Source: Aphodosoma sp045126975 (GTDB lineage: Bacteria; Bacteroidota; Bacteroidia; Bacteroidales; Paludibacteraceae). From it: a DNA stretch of 64,000 nucleotides. The translations under genes were made by a program, and so were the position numbers. The stretch covers positions 62,001 to 126,000 of the forward strand of contig JBGVPL010000040.1 in NCBI GenBank assembly GCA_045126975.1. Direction: 5' to 3'. Positions 25,952 to 36,000 of this stretch are shown in pieces. Below the pieces are notes generated by a model, which searched no databases, had not been told where the DNA came from, and was given only the letters and a program-made list of their open reading frames with translations. Positions within the stretch are counted from its first letter, which is position 1, and every line of letters starts with the position of its first letter.

Positions 25952-27322
25952 ATGGCGAAAGATAAGAAAGTATATGTATGTACGGCGTGTGGAGCTGACT
26001 ATCCGAAGGCGTATGGCAAATGTCCAGCCTGCGGACAGTGGAACACGTTTGTGGAGCAGACCATAAAACCTGAGACTGCATCACGCATAAAGCATGGTTA
26101 CGAGGAGTTGCGTGGTAGTGCCAAACCTCGAAAAATCACAGAGATAGATGTAAAAGCCGAACCTCGCCTCGATACTATGAATGGCGAATTGAATCGTGTG
26201 TTGGGTGGTGGATTGGTCAAAGGTAGTCTTGTGCTTATTGGAGGGGAACCGGGTATTGGTAAATCGACTCTCGTACTACAAGTAGCGTTGAAAATGAAGG
26301 GTAAGAAGATACTTTATGCCAGCGGTGAGGAGAGTATAAATCAGTTGAAGATGCGTGCCGAGCGCGTAGGGGTGATGGATAGCGAATGCTATATCGTTAG
26401 CGAAACTCGTCTTGAAGAGATATTTACGCACGTAAAAACCGTAGAACCAGACCTCTTAATTGTCGATTCGATTCAAACTATTGTAACCGAAACAGCCGAA
26501 CAAAGTGCTGGCTCGATAACGCAAGTGCGTGAGTGCTCAGGGGCATTGCTCAAATTTGCTAAAGAGAGCGGTATCCCTGTCTTAATGATTGGTCATATCA
26601 CTAAAGAGGGAAGCATTGCAGGCCCTAAAATATTGGAACACATAGTAGATACAGTGCTTCAGTTTGAGGGAGATAGACATTATATGTATCGCATATTGCG
26701 AGCTCATAAAAATCGTTTTGGTAGTACCGATGAACTTGCTATTTACGAAATGCAAGGTAGCGGATTGCGTGAAGTAGTGAATCCAAGTGAATTATTGTTG
26801 AGTAAAAATAATGAGGGTTTGAGTGGTGTAGCTATTTCGGCGATGATAGAGGGTGTACGTCCGTTTTTGATTGAGGTACAAGCTCTTGTAAGTACATCGG
26901 CATACGGAGTGCCACAACGCTCTGCAACTGGTTTCGACATCCGTCGTATGAATATGCTATTGGCAGTATTGGAGAAACGTGCAGGATTCAAACTACCACA
27001 AAAAGATGTCTTCCTTAATATTGCAGGCGGTTTGCGAGTAAACGACCCAGCTATCGACTTGGCAGTGATAGTCGCAGTATTGTCAAGCAACTTAGATATT
27101 GCAATTGATTCAAGTGTATGTATGACTGGCGAGGTAGGTTTGAGTGGAGAAATACGTCCAGTAAATCGCATCGAACAACGAGTAGCCGAAGCCGCAAAAT
27201 TAGGCTTTAAGCGAATAATAATCCCCGAATTCAATCGTCAACAACTCCCTAAAAAAACGTGGGGCATAGAAATAATCGGCGTAAACAAAGTAGAGGAAGC
27301 CTTCCGTACCCTCTTCGGCTAA
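25952..27322 (+). CDS. radA: DNA repair protein RadA
   Basis: RecA-like ATPase promoting branch migration in homologous recombination. 456 residues. N-terminal zinc finger C10-x2-C13...C24-x2-C27; Walker A GEPGIGKST at 98-106; the RadA-specific KNRFG motif near 252. A C-terminal Lon-protease-like domain (DVFLNIAGGLRVNDPA, TGEVGLSGEIRPV) lacks the catalytic Ser-Lys dyad, as is usual for RadA. Complete. Confidence 0.97.
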   Translation: MAKDKKVYVCTACGADYPKAYGKCPACGQWNTFVEQTIKPETASRIKHGYEELRGSAKPRKITEIDVKAEPRLDTMNGELNRVLGGGLVKGSLVLIGGEPGIGKSTLVLQVALKMKGKKILYASGEESINQLKMRAERVGVMDSECYIVSETRLEEIFTHVKTVEPDLLIVDSIQTIVTETAEQSAGSITQVRECSGALLKFAKESGIPVLMIGHITKEGSIAGPKILEHIVDTVLQFEGDRHYMYRILRAHKNRFGSTDELAIYEMQGSGLREVVNPSELLLSKNNEGLSGVAISAMIEGVRPFLIEVQALVSTSAYGVPQRSATGFDIRRMNMLLAVLEKRAGFKLPQKDVFLNIAGGLRVNDPAIDLAVIVAVLSSNLDIAIDSSVCMTGEVGLSGEIRPVNRIEQRVAEAAKLGFKRIIIPEFNRQQLPKKTWGIEIIGVNKVEEAFRTLFG

Positions 27323-27397
27323 TGCTGAATAAGAGGAGTTTAGAAAGGATTTATAGCCCAACTTTTATTAGATGCTACTAATGAAAAAATAATCGTT

Positions 27398-28729
27398 TTA
27401 TAAAAAAAGACTCATATACATAGGGAGGCATTGTAAGTCTTGTTCTTTCTTTAAATCTCTTGGATGCAATAAGTATCTCGTATTTATTCTATTTGAATAT
27501 TTGGTTTGAAATGCGTCAATAGAATTGTGTTCTTTTGATTGTGATGATTTTACTTCGATTGGAGATATTTTGCCTTCTTTTGAGAGGATAAAATCGATTT
27601 CATAATTACGATTGCTACTTTCTGCTCGCCAAGTATGATAATATAATTTATATCCTGAAGCTGTTAATATTTGTGCTATTATATTTTCATAAACATAACC
27701 GATGTCAGCACGTAATTTATCGCTTAATAATTTTTTATATATTGTATTTTCAGTAAACTCATCATCCCAAAATGCAAGTGTAACGAACAAACCTGTGTCT
27801 GCGCAAAATAATTTAAATTGGTCAAGGTTGATATGTTGTGCTAATCCAGCGCTTGGGTCATTTGCATGGTATGCAATATTTACAGTCATTGAGTCTTTTA
27901 AGATTGCTATTTGCTCTTGTAATCGGTCAATTCTTCCGTCTGTAATTACGCTACTGACTTTGTATCTTGAGGCATTACCTGTTAATTGAGATGGAATAGC
28001 ATGGAATAGTTGAGATGTTAGACCAGATGTGTCTAAATGATAAAAATCTTGGTCGTATAAATCTAAAATACTGCGCTTGCGTTGATCGACAATGTTTAGA
28101 TTTTGGGTTTCTAAGTAGTCGTTGACAGCTTGAGGCATACCACCAACGAGCATATATAGTCTAAAATCGCGCATCAATTTGCGGTTTGTGTCATCGCCTA
28201 AAGATTGTCTTTTTTCAAATACAGATTTTAGTAAAGGTATAGTTGCTTCATCGCCAAGGGCCCAACGAAATTCTTCGTAGTCGAGAGGGTACATGTCTAT
28301 GCGTGTTTCTTCGCTTGGTATAAGTATTCCCTTTATATTTTTTTTTATACTTAATAAACTGCCTGTTTCAATATAATCATATCTACCATCTTCGATTAAG
28401 TATTTTATTGCTTGACGTGCTAATGGTTGTAATTGTATTTCATCAAAAATAATAACAGACTTTCTTGGGTATAATGTGACATTAAAGTGTAATTGTAATT
28501 GAGTGAAAAAGAAATCTAAGTTGCTAATATCTTCGAATAACTGATGTACAGCTTTGCTTGTGCGCGAAAAATCTATTTTTAAGTAACTTTTATACTCTTG
28601 TTTTGCAAATTCTTCTGCTATAGTTGACTTGCCAATACGCCGTGCTCCGCGTATTAATAATGCTGTTGTTCCATGTTGTTCCTCTTTCCAATGGAGCATT
28701 TTATTGTATATCTTTCTTTTGAAAATCAT
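27398..28729 (-). CDS. AAA ATPase with DUF4143 (archaeal-type ATPase family)
   Basis: 443 residues. Walker A GARRIGKST at 28-36; Walker B VIIFDEIQL near 93-101; the C-terminal DUF4143 region has a PD-(D/E)xK-like patch (EIDFILSKEG, then PIEVKSSQ). This family occurs in many strain-variable copies in gut Bacteroidales. Its function is unknown, though a role in defence or with mobile elements is often suspected. A TAACTTTG promoter precedes it. Upstream of that lies an array of 33-bp palindromic repeats interrupted by an IS. Confidence 0.85.
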   Translation of the reverse strand: MIFKRKIYNKMLHWKEEQHGTTALLIRGARRIGKSTIAEEFAKQEYKSYLKIDFSRTSKAVHQLFEDISNLDFFFTQLQLHFNVTLYPRKSVIIFDEIQLQPLARQAIKYLIEDGRYDYIETGSLLSIKKNIKGILIPSEETRIDMYPLDYEEFRWALGDEATIPLLKSVFEKRQSLGDDTNRKLMRDFRLYMLVGGMPQAVNDYLETQNLNIVDQRKRSILDLYDQDFYHLDTSGLTSQLFHAIPSQLTGNASRYKVSSVITDGRIDRLQEQIAILKDSMTVNIAYHANDPSAGLAQHINLDQFKLFCADTGLFVTLAFWDDEFTENTIYKKLLSDKLRADIGYVYENIIAQILTASGYKLYYHTWRAESSNRNYEIDFILSKEGKISPIEVKSSQSKEHNSIDAFQTKYSNRINTRYLLHPRDLKKEQDLQCLPMYMSLFL

Positions 28730-28760
28730 AGTAGTATTTTTATTGTTGTTGTTTGTTGTG

Positions 28761-28768
28761 CAAAGTTA
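28761..28768 (-). promoter_or_regulatory. Promoter of the DUF4143 ATPase gene
   Basis: TAACTTTG on the minus strand, 32 bp before the ATG. Confidence 0.62.
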
Positions 28769-28808
28769 CTGATTTTCTTTGTTATATGCAAATAATTTAT
28801 CTACTTTT

Positions 28809-28947
28809 GTCAAAAATCCCCGATTTTTATAGTTCGAATATGTCAAAAATCCCCGATTTTTATTGTTCGAACATGTCAAAAATCCCCGATTTTTGTTGTT
28901 GAGGTGTACTAAATTGGGCAATCATGTTTGGTCGAATTGTACTAAAT
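28809..28947. repeat. 33-bp tandem repeats with AAAAATC-CCC-GATTTTT palindrome
   Basis: Three near-identical units start at 28809, 28842 and 28875, each with TCAAAAATCCCCGATTTTT. Two further diverged units (GTACTAAAT at 28906 and 28939) keep the 33-bp spacing and run up to the IS left end. A single related unit (ACAAATCTCCGATTTTTG) lies beyond the IS at about 30882. Probably binding sites or a repeat tract upstream of the ATPase gene. Confidence 0.7.
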
Positions 28948-28950
28948 AAT

Positions 28951-29084
28951 AAAAGTAGACACAAAAAAATTTTTTTAGTTAAACAATTTTTAAAAGTAGA
29001 CAATTACGATATTTTTGTCTTATTTTCATTTACAAAAGTAGACATTTTTTACAAATTTACCTCATTTTCATTTACAAAAGTAGA
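28951..29084. repeat. Four copies of the IS end motif at 41-42 bp spacing
   Basis: AAAAGTAGAC occurs at 28951, 28992, 29034 and 29075. The last two units are near-identical over about 30 bp (CATTTTCATTTACAAAAGTA). Likely repeated transposase-binding sites. Confidence 0.75.
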
Positions 29085-29090
29085 CACTTT

Positions 29091-30041
29091 TCATAAGCAC
29101 CTGTTAGACAGCGCTATATTTCGTCTTTTTTGAACAAATTTAGGTTCAGTTGTTAATTCTCTTTTTTCAAACGTATCTCTACATTTAATTTCTCCTTTGT
29201 CATAGCGTTTTTTATAATTCGAAGGAGTATCATAACCAATAGCAAAGCAAGGTCGTTGTTCGTTGTAGAACTTAATATACTTTTCCATCACATTTTGAAA
29301 ATCTTTTTTCTCACGACATTTTTCTATTTCAAAGTCGATTATCAATTCTTCTTTTATCCAGCCGTTCAGAGCTTCGTTCACAGGGTTGTCTGTTGGTTTT
29401 CCAGCCCTTGACATTGAACGGACTATATTCGTATCTTTAATAAGTTCATTATAAGCAATTGATGCATATACAGAACCTTGATCGGTATGCAATACCACTG
29501 GTTCTTTAGTATCATTTAATAATTCAATAATATCATTAAGACCATCTATATATTGCTCCCTAGCTCCTCTTCGTTCGGCTATCTTATATACTAAGATTTC
29601 TTTGGTAAAGACATCAAAGTAAAAGGTTACTTCTATATACATATACCATACTTTAAATGCGGTCATATCTGATATTATGACTTGTCGTGGTCTATCTACA
29701 GTTTCCCAAGTAGAGTATATAAGATTAGGATATTTATCCTTTTCCTTACGAGGTTTATAATGAACTTGATGCTTGGTCTGCGACCTGATTCCAAGAAATT
29801 TAAAACATTTATAAACATAGTTTTCACTGACACATATATGTTTATTAATTCTTATATATGCAGCTACCCAACGATATCCATGTGTCCGATGTTCTTCATG
29901 AGTACTTTTGACCAACTCTATCATCTTTTCTCGATTAATGTCGCGCTGGGTTGGAGGGCGTTTCTTCCATTTATAATAACCCGAACGACTTACCTTCATA
30001 AGATTACATATATCTTGAATTGCATAATCACGAGACAACAA
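29091..30041 (-). CDS. IS3-family transposase OrfB (DDE integrase)
   Basis: 316 residues. N-terminal HTH_21-type segment (CNLMKVSRSGYYKWKKR). The rve-type catalytic core has the three acidic residues in VIISDMTAF, VVLHTDQGSVY and NPVNEALNGWIKEEL. Length and motifs are complete, so it may be active. OrfB follows OrfA by 5 bp on the minus strand rather than overlapping it as in many IS3 elements. Confidence 0.92.
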   Translation of the reverse strand: MLSRDYAIQDICNLMKVSRSGYYKWKKRPPTQRDINREKMIELVKSTHEEHRTHGYRWVAAYIRINKHICVSENYVYKCFKFLGIRSQTKHQVHYKPRKEKDKYPNLIYSTWETVDRPRQVIISDMTAFKVWYMYIEVTFYFDVFTKEILVYKIAERRGAREQYIDGLNDIIELLNDTKEPVVLHTDQGSVYASIAYNELIKDTNIVRSMSRAGKPTDNPVNEALNGWIKEELIIDFEIEKCREKKDFQNVMEKYIKFYNEQRPCFAIGYDTPSNYKKRYDKGEIKCRDTFEKRELTTEPKFVQKRRNIALSNRCL

Positions 30042-30046
30042 ATCAA

Positions 30047-30391
30047 CTATTTCAAACTCTTCTGTTTTAAACGAACATACTCCGGTTCCCCAGCTTCGTT
30101 CATCTGAACGACATAATTTTTTTTTAGCCGCTCATTCTCTATACGAAGTCTCAGAATTTCACGTTTATAGGCTTCTTCTGTACGATCTATACCTTCAGGT
30201 AAGACTTCTTTAATTTCTGCATCTGCACGTGCAAGACCTTCTATTCCGCCTTCCTCATATTGCTTAAGCCATTTGCGAAATGCGGTATTAGACACGTTGT
30301 GAAGATCACAGAAATCACTTAATTTAATTCGCCCATTCTGCTTAAATTGGCGAATTAAAAACTCTTTTTCAAGTGGATTTAAATGTGCCAT
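30047..30391 (-). CDS. IS3-family transposase OrfA (helix-turn-helix)
   Basis: 114 residues. HTH region KLSDFCDLHNVSNTAFRKWL at about 23-42, then a leucine-zipper-like helix (EILRLRIENERLKKNY). Provides DNA binding to the transposase. It contains a run of nine A's in codons for LKKN, a possible slippage site for an OrfAB fusion, but the OrfB frame was not traced back to it. Confidence 0.85.
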   Translation of the reverse strand: MAHLNPLEKEFLIRQFKQNGRIKLSDFCDLHNVSNTAFRKWLKQYEEGGIEGLARADAEIKEVLPEGIDRTEEAYKREILRLRIENERLKKNYVVQMNEAGEPEYVRLKQKSLK

Positions 30392-30435
30392 AAAAGTTTC
30401 TCCTTATCGATAGATACAGATCTTAGCTTTTTTTT

Positions 30436-30502
30436 GTTTGTTAGCCTTAGCCTCCTCCGTTCGGGGCTACGCCCCTCTCTACTGAGGCTAAGGCTAACAA
30501 AC
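30436..30502. repeat. Palindrome with 19-bp perfect arms within the IS
   Basis: Arms GTTTGTTAGCCTTAGCCTC (30436-30454) and its complement (30484-30502). The centre holds TTCGGGGCTACGCCCCTC. The arms contain the heptad-like TTAGCC-TTAGCC. It lies upstream of orfA inside the IS ends, so it travels with the IS or has inserted into it. Confidence 0.75.
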
Positions 30503-30552
30503 TACAAAGATACAACTTTTAATCTTTTTTCTATCGTTTCGTGTCTACTTTT

Positions 30553-30959
30553 TTAATAGCAACAAATTTTTTTATTGCTATTCGTTTTTTTGTAATTTTC
30601 TTACATGTTTTTTTTGAATTGATGTTTTCTTATTGTAAGGGGGTGAATTTAAATCATATAAGTAGATTTTCTGTGATTTTATTCACCAAGTTGAGGTTTT
30701 TTCATTCACCAAGTTGAGGTTTTTGTGATGAGGAATGCTTTCTTCTTTCCTAATTTGATTATTGTATAGTAAAAAATGTGATCAACAAACGAATGTTGAT
30801 TAAGTTGTGACTAAGTGAGAGTAATAAAGCTTACTTAAATTACTGAATGTAACAACTTATGTAAATTATTTATCTGATTTTGTTACAAATCTCCGATTTT
30901 TGTTATAGAGGGTGTGTCGGGGTGGTTAATGTGTGATTCTTTGTGTGCTATGCAATAAT
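30553..30959. other. Gene-free stretch between IS and accessory genes
   Basis: No credible coding region. Contains a 23-bp tandem direct repeat at 30681-30724 (ATTCACCAAGTTGAGGTTTT twice) and one diverged copy of the CTCCGATTTTTG unit near 30890. Otherwise AT-rich and unassigned. Confidence 0.5.
30681..30724. repeat. 23-bp direct repeat, two copies
   Basis: ATTCACCAAGTTGAGGTTTTT at 30681 and 30704. No neighbouring gene starts close by; possibly a remnant of a regulatory array from a lost gene. Confidence 0.6.
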
Positions 30960-30999
30960 AAAATCGACCAAATCGGAAAATCCAAGTTTGGTCGATTTT
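30960..30999. terminator. Terminator after the 62-aa gene
   Basis: 13-bp perfect arms AAAATCGACCAAA / TTTGGTCGATTTT. Lies 25 bp beyond the stop of the minus-strand gene at 31025. Confidence 0.8.
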
Positions 31000-31024
31000 T
31001 TTATGCAATTAGTGAATATTAGAA

Positions 31025-31213
31025 TTATAAAATATGTTTTCCTTTTAAAAAGTTTCTTAATTCTTCTTCATTGTAGCATGTCGTACCATCTTCAAATTGT
31101 AGATAGTCATTTTCGTTTTGTAGTAATTTTACTATTTCATTAATTCGAGTTTCTATTGAGATAGCATTATTATCTTCTTCGCTACAAAAGAAAGAAATCT
31201 TAAGTTTTATCAT
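31025..31213 (-). CDS. Hypothetical small protein (62 aa)
   Basis: Acidic, no signal peptide, one Cys pair region (FFCSEE; TTCYNEEEL). Not recognised. It follows the 153-aa gene by about 105 bp in the same direction and has its own terminator, which supports it as a real gene. Could be a partner of its neighbour. Confidence 0.5.
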   Translation of the reverse strand: MIKLKISFFCSEEDNNAISIETRINEIVKLLQNENDYLQFEDGTTCYNEEELRNFLKGKHIL

Positions 31214-31319
31214 AGATTTAATTTTTGTTAGATGAATAAAATTGTTAATAATGTTAATTAATATTTTCTTATTTTTGTTTTAATCTCACGTTGCATTGTA
31301 CACATGATTGCGACAGATG

Positions 31320-31781
31320 TCAATACAAATTATCTAAATTCCCTTGCACAGGTTCGTTTAAATACCCAGTAAGTGGGATAATAATATCTGGATCTAATAT
31401 ATTATTTCTTCTTTGAGTAATGTCAAATTCAGTAATAATATCTTCTTCTGTGATAGTATAATATTCATTTGCACGAAGGTAATTGTGTAATGGGGCGGTT
31501 GGATCTGTTACGTCATCTTCAAAGACATCTTCTGCTTTTATGTTGTGTTTATTTGGTAACAATTTGATTACAATAAATTTTGTTTCTTCATTGCCAGATA
31601 ATTGTGTTGATGCAATATCGTATAAAATATCTTCATTGTCACTTCTGACAACACATACTGCATTAAAAGTACCATTGTTTAATCCGTGTTTTAGAATACT
31701 ATCTTTATTGCGTGCTGGTGTAATATGATAAAAGGGTAAATTTCTATCTATATATTCTTTTACAGTCATTTTTATAATCAT
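31320..31781 (-). CDS. Hypothetical protein, possibly ADP-ribosyltransferase-like
   Basis: 153 residues, cytoplasmic. The N-terminus reads FYHITPARNKDSILKHGL, similar in pattern to the YH(G/V)T...SILKxGL opening of ART/PARP-like folds. Later elements of such enzymes are not clear, so activity is unproven. It carries a possible alternative start MTVKEY. It lies in an accessory island of exported proteins, with the 62-aa protein downstream. Confidence 0.55.
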   Translation of the reverse strand: MIIKMTVKEYIDRNLPFYHITPARNKDSILKHGLNNGTFNAVCVVRSDNEDILYDIASTQLSGNEETKFIVIKLLPNKHNIKAEDVFEDDVTDPTAPLHNYLRANEYYTITEEDIITEFDITQRRNNILDPDIIIPLTGYLNEPVQGNLDNLY

Positions 31782-31833
31782 GAGATTTTTTTGACGGACT
31801 ATTGATAAATAAATTATTGAATTCCTAACTATT

Positions 31834-33003
31834 TTAGTAAATTTGTTTCTTTAGATATTCGTATAGTGCAGAATTGTAAGGTTCTTTTGATATGCGGAAT
31901 TCAAAATTATGATAAAAATGATTTCTTGGTACACGAGCTATTAATGTGATTTCTCCATCTATTTCTTTTATGTCAAAGAAAAATTGCCAATTTCTATTAG
32001 ATCTTTTAGGTATTCCAAAGGAATATCCAAAGTAATTAGAACATTCTAATACATCTCCATCTACGTTATAATTGAAGTAGTTTTGTAGTGCAATTCGGTT
32101 AAATCTTTTGCTTGGTGAACTAAATGCTATAATATGTCCTGATTCGTAAGATTGTGGATATGGAAGCATAACGGCATAGATAGGAAGCCCATCCGAAGTA
32201 TAGTTCGTTTCAAAAAGAATATAATCATTATGCCCATTTATTAGTCTATCGAATTTTGTCATGTTTGAACCGTCTTCATTATAATAAGAATCTTCTATGA
32301 TTTCAACACTATGTGTACATTCTGTGCATTCTTCATTTGCGTTGTCTACATGTTTTTCTAATCTTTTATGATAAATATTTCCAGTAGGATAATATTCGAT
32401 TGTAGTTTTTTTCAATAAACAATTTTCATTTTCAGTGCAGTGTTCCGTTGTAATTTCTTTTAGTATAGTTTGATTACATCCATATAATTTGTATTTTCCA
32501 GAATAAAAACGCCAACATCCAGGATAACTTTCATAATCCCAAGATATATCTCCTTCTACGTTGCATTTTAAATTACTATTTTCCCAAGTGGTTAAATTTG
32601 TGATTCCTGTATCAGAGGTCGGTGTTGGTAAGTTTGCTTTGTCTTTGTAGGTTAGTTCTAAAATTTTATCGTTTTCGTTGTTGTAGATGGTAATGTTACA
32701 AGATTTTACACTTGGAATAATTAATTTCCCGATAGTTTTTTCGTTTGTTGCTTCTATATATTGATATTCTGGTAAATCACTATTTTTAGCAGCTATTATT
32801 GCGTCTGAAATATATTCAATAGTATCTAGATTATCTTTTGTCTTGATTGTTATACGGCAATTTTCTAAATATTCAGGGCATTTAAATTCTTCATGAAATG
32901 TTAGTAATAATAATTTGTCAAATTGAATTTCATAAGTTTTTGAACAGCTTTGCAATAATATTCCTGTGATTACTACAATAATTGTTTTATAAAATACTTT
33001 CAT
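31834..33003 (-). CDS. Hypothetical lipoprotein (389 aa)
   Basis: The signal peptide ends in a lipobox (GILLQSCSK), so the protein is predicted to be lipid-anchored in the envelope. The rest shows no domain I recognise. It contains several Cys pairs (TTEHCTENENCLLKK; NANEECTECTH) and a long beta-rich C-terminal part. It follows the WG/BspA gene by 24 bp on the same strand and is probably co-transcribed with it. Confidence 0.7.
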   Translation of the reverse strand: MKVFYKTIIVVITGILLQSCSKTYEIQFDKLLLLTFHEEFKCPEYLENCRITIKTKDNLDTIEYISDAIIAAKNSDLPEYQYIEATNEKTIGKLIIPSVKSCNITIYNNENDKILELTYKDKANLPTPTSDTGITNLTTWENSNLKCNVEGDISWDYESYPGCWRFYSGKYKLYGCNQTILKEITTEHCTENENCLLKKTTIEYYPTGNIYHKRLEKHVDNANEECTECTHSVEIIEDSYYNEDGSNMTKFDRLINGHNDYILFETNYTSDGLPIYAVMLPYPQSYESGHIIAFSSPSKRFNRIALQNYFNYNVDGDVLECSNYFGYSFGIPKRSNRNWQFFFDIKEIDGEITLIARVPRNHFYHNFEFRISKEPYNSALYEYLKKQIY

Positions 33004-33027
33004 AAATTAAAATTTTTAGGTTATTGT

Positions 33028-36000
33028 TTATTCTGGTTTGTAAATTAAATTTTTCATATCTTTAGTGTATAATGCACCATCAACAGATATATAATGTTGA
33101 TTGTCTTTATCAACATAGATTGATTTAAGGTTGTCACAATCCTCAAATGCTTTATTTCCGATAGAAGTAACACTATTAGGGATTGTGATTGAAGTTAGAT
33201 TTTTACACCCGCTAAATACACGATTTCCAATAGAAGTAACACTATTAGGAATTTCTATTGAAGAAAGCGCAGAGCAACCCCAAAATACCTCATCTCCGAT
33301 AGAAGTAACACCATTGTGGATTGTAATAGAGGTGAGGGATGAACAATCTTGAAAAGCCCTCTCCCCAATTGAAGTAACACTATTAGGGATTGTGATTGAA
33401 GTTAGTGAAGAACAGCTAAAAAAAGCCCACTCCCCAATTGAAGTAACACTATTAGGAATTGTGATTGAAGTTAGATTTTTACATCTGCTAAATACATAAT
33501 TTCCAATAGAGGTAATACTATTAGGAATTGTGATTGAAGTGAGTGAAGAACAATCACAAAAAGCCATCTCCCCAATAGAAGTAACACTATTCGGAATTGT
33601 GATTGAAGTGAGTGAAGAACAGCTAGAAAAAGCCCACTTCCCAATTGAAGTAACACTATTAGGAATTTCTATTGAGGTGAGTGAAGAACAAGCAGAAAAA
33701 GCCTCCTCCCCAATAGAAGTAACGCTATTAGGAATTGTAATTGAAGTTAGATTTTTACACATGCTAAATACACGATTTCCAATAGAAGTAACACTATTAG
33801 GAATTGTGATTGAAGTTAGATTTTTACAGCTGCTAAATACATAATTTCCAATAGAGGTAATACTATTAGGAATTGTGATTGAGGTGAGAGAAGAACAACC
33901 AGAAAAAGCCTCCTCACCAATTGAAGTAACGCTATTAGGAATTGTAACTTTTGTTTTGCCAGCAGGACAAGCAATTAATGTTGTTATATTTTTATTATAC
34001 AGAATTCCATTTATAGAGGTATAATTTGGATTATCGTTATCTATATTTATAGCTATGAGGCTATCACAGTCAGAAAAAGCCTCCTCACCAATTGAAGTAA
34101 CGCTATTAGGAATTTCTATTGAGGTAAGAGCGTCGCAATCACAAAATGCATAATTCCCAATCGAAGTAACGCTATTAGGAATTTCTATTGAGGTAAGAGC
34201 ATCGCAATCATAAAATGCATAATATTCAATAGAAGTAACGCTATTGGGGATTGTGATAGATGTTAGAGCATTGCAAGCACGGAAAGCTCCTTCTCCAATA
34301 GAAGTAACACTATTAGGAATTTCTATTGAAGAAAGCGCAGAGCAACCCCAAAATACCTCATCTCCGATAGAAGTAACACTATTTGGGATTGTAATAGATG
34401 TTAGAGATGAGCAAAAACGAAATGCCTCCCCACCAATTGAAGTAACGCTATTAGGAATTGTAACTTTTGTTTTGCCAGCAGGACAAGCAATTAATGTTGT
34501 TATATTTTTATTATATAGAACTCCATTTATAGAAGTATAATTTGGATTATCTTTATCTGTATTTATCGCGGTGAGGTTATCACAGTATGAAAAAGCCTCC
34601 TCCCCAATCGAAGTAACACTATTAGGAATTTCTATTGAGGTGAGAGATGAACAATTGTAAAATGCAGACTCTCCAATAGAAGTAACACTATTTGGAATAG
34701 TGATTGATGATAATTTTCCACAATAAATAAAAGTACTATCTTCGATAGAAGTAACACCATCAGGAATGGTGATAGATGTTAGAGCTTCGCAAGCACCAAA
34801 AGCTCCTTTTCCGATAGATGTAACACTGTTAGGAATAGAGATTGAAGGTAGGGAATAACAACCTACAAATGCATCATCTCCAATAGAAGTAACACTATTA
34901 GGAATTGTAATTGATACAAGGCGGTCACATTCATAAAATGCTCTTTCTCCGATAGAAGTCACACTATTCGGTATTGTTATTGAAAATAAAAAAAGTTTGT
35001 AACTATTAAATGCCTCGTATCCAATCGAAGTTACTGTATATTCTATTTCAGAATATGTTATTTGGGAAGGAATGTTTATTGTATGGTATATTTTTGAATA
35101 ATCTTCAGTGTAGAGGTGAGAAATTTCTGCTACTTTATTGCTTATGTCTAGGTTGTAATATATATTATCAATTTCGATGTTAGGTATAATTATAGAGTTT
35201 GATTTAATGACAAATGGATGACCTTCCGGTATTATAATATCTCCATTTGTTTTGATGAGTGTTTGTATATTATCGTCTAATGTTATTTCTATTATAGTGT
35301 CGTTATTGATAAAATATTCTGTTACGGCTTTGACATTGTCGTAAATAACATTGTTGGTTGAGTTGTTAAGAATTAAATAATTAGATAAACCTTGCTTATG
35401 GTATTTGATATAAGTTATTTTATTATTACAACTTTCTACTATTGGTTTCAAACTATTTATTAATACAAAGTCATCTTTTGATTTGTCGTAGTAGCCATAT
35501 GCATGGTAAATATATTGAGAATTAAAATTATTCGGTTGACTGCTTCCTCCCAAAAACATAATACCAGATTCTTTGATGATGAAATCGGTATATTTTGCAG
35601 GTAGATCGAATGTTTTTCCCGAATTTATGTTCATAATGCTTAATTTATCATCTTTTTGGGAAATGATTAGATTGGGAGCTTGCGTTAGATGTTTGTGAAT
35701 TATGATGTCAAATGTATCAAATTTAGACAACTTACCTTTGTTATTTATAACATAAGTTGTTCCGTATTTGAATTTCTCATTTTCTAGTAATTGTGTTATA
35801 AATAAGTAACAACCATTTTGGTGAATGTATTCTTTTAGGTCTATAATGATGTTGTCTTTATTTTGTGTGCAAAATATAACCGCAATGTGTTTGTTTTCAT
35901 TTTTGAATAAAAGACATTGTGATACGTCAGAGGTATTATTGTATTGTATGTGTTGAGGGGTGTTTGTATATTCAGCATTTATTACCATTTCTCCATTTGA

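Larger units (their letters stand above)
28951..30552 (-). mobile_element. IS3-family insertion sequence
   Basis: About 1.6 kb with 12-bp perfect terminal inverted repeats (AAAAGTAGACAC at 28951-28962 and its complement at 30541-30552) and two transposase genes on the minus strand. No convincing target duplication is visible. It interrupts the 33-bp repeat tract. Odd features: the left terminal motif recurs three more times inside the left end, and a 19-bp-arm palindrome lies between orfA and the right end. Confidence 0.82.

Noticed and set aside
28809..28947. CRISPR array considered for the 33-bp repeats
   Set aside because: Units are contiguous with no unique spacers, and no cas gene is present in the window.
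28924..29133. Plus-strand frame of 69 codons at the IS left end
   Set aside because: Its repeated FTKVD peptide is just the translation of the four terminal-motif repeats.
33120..35035. CRISPR-like periodicity of 69 bp
   Set aside because: The repeats are fully coding LRR units in one open frame.
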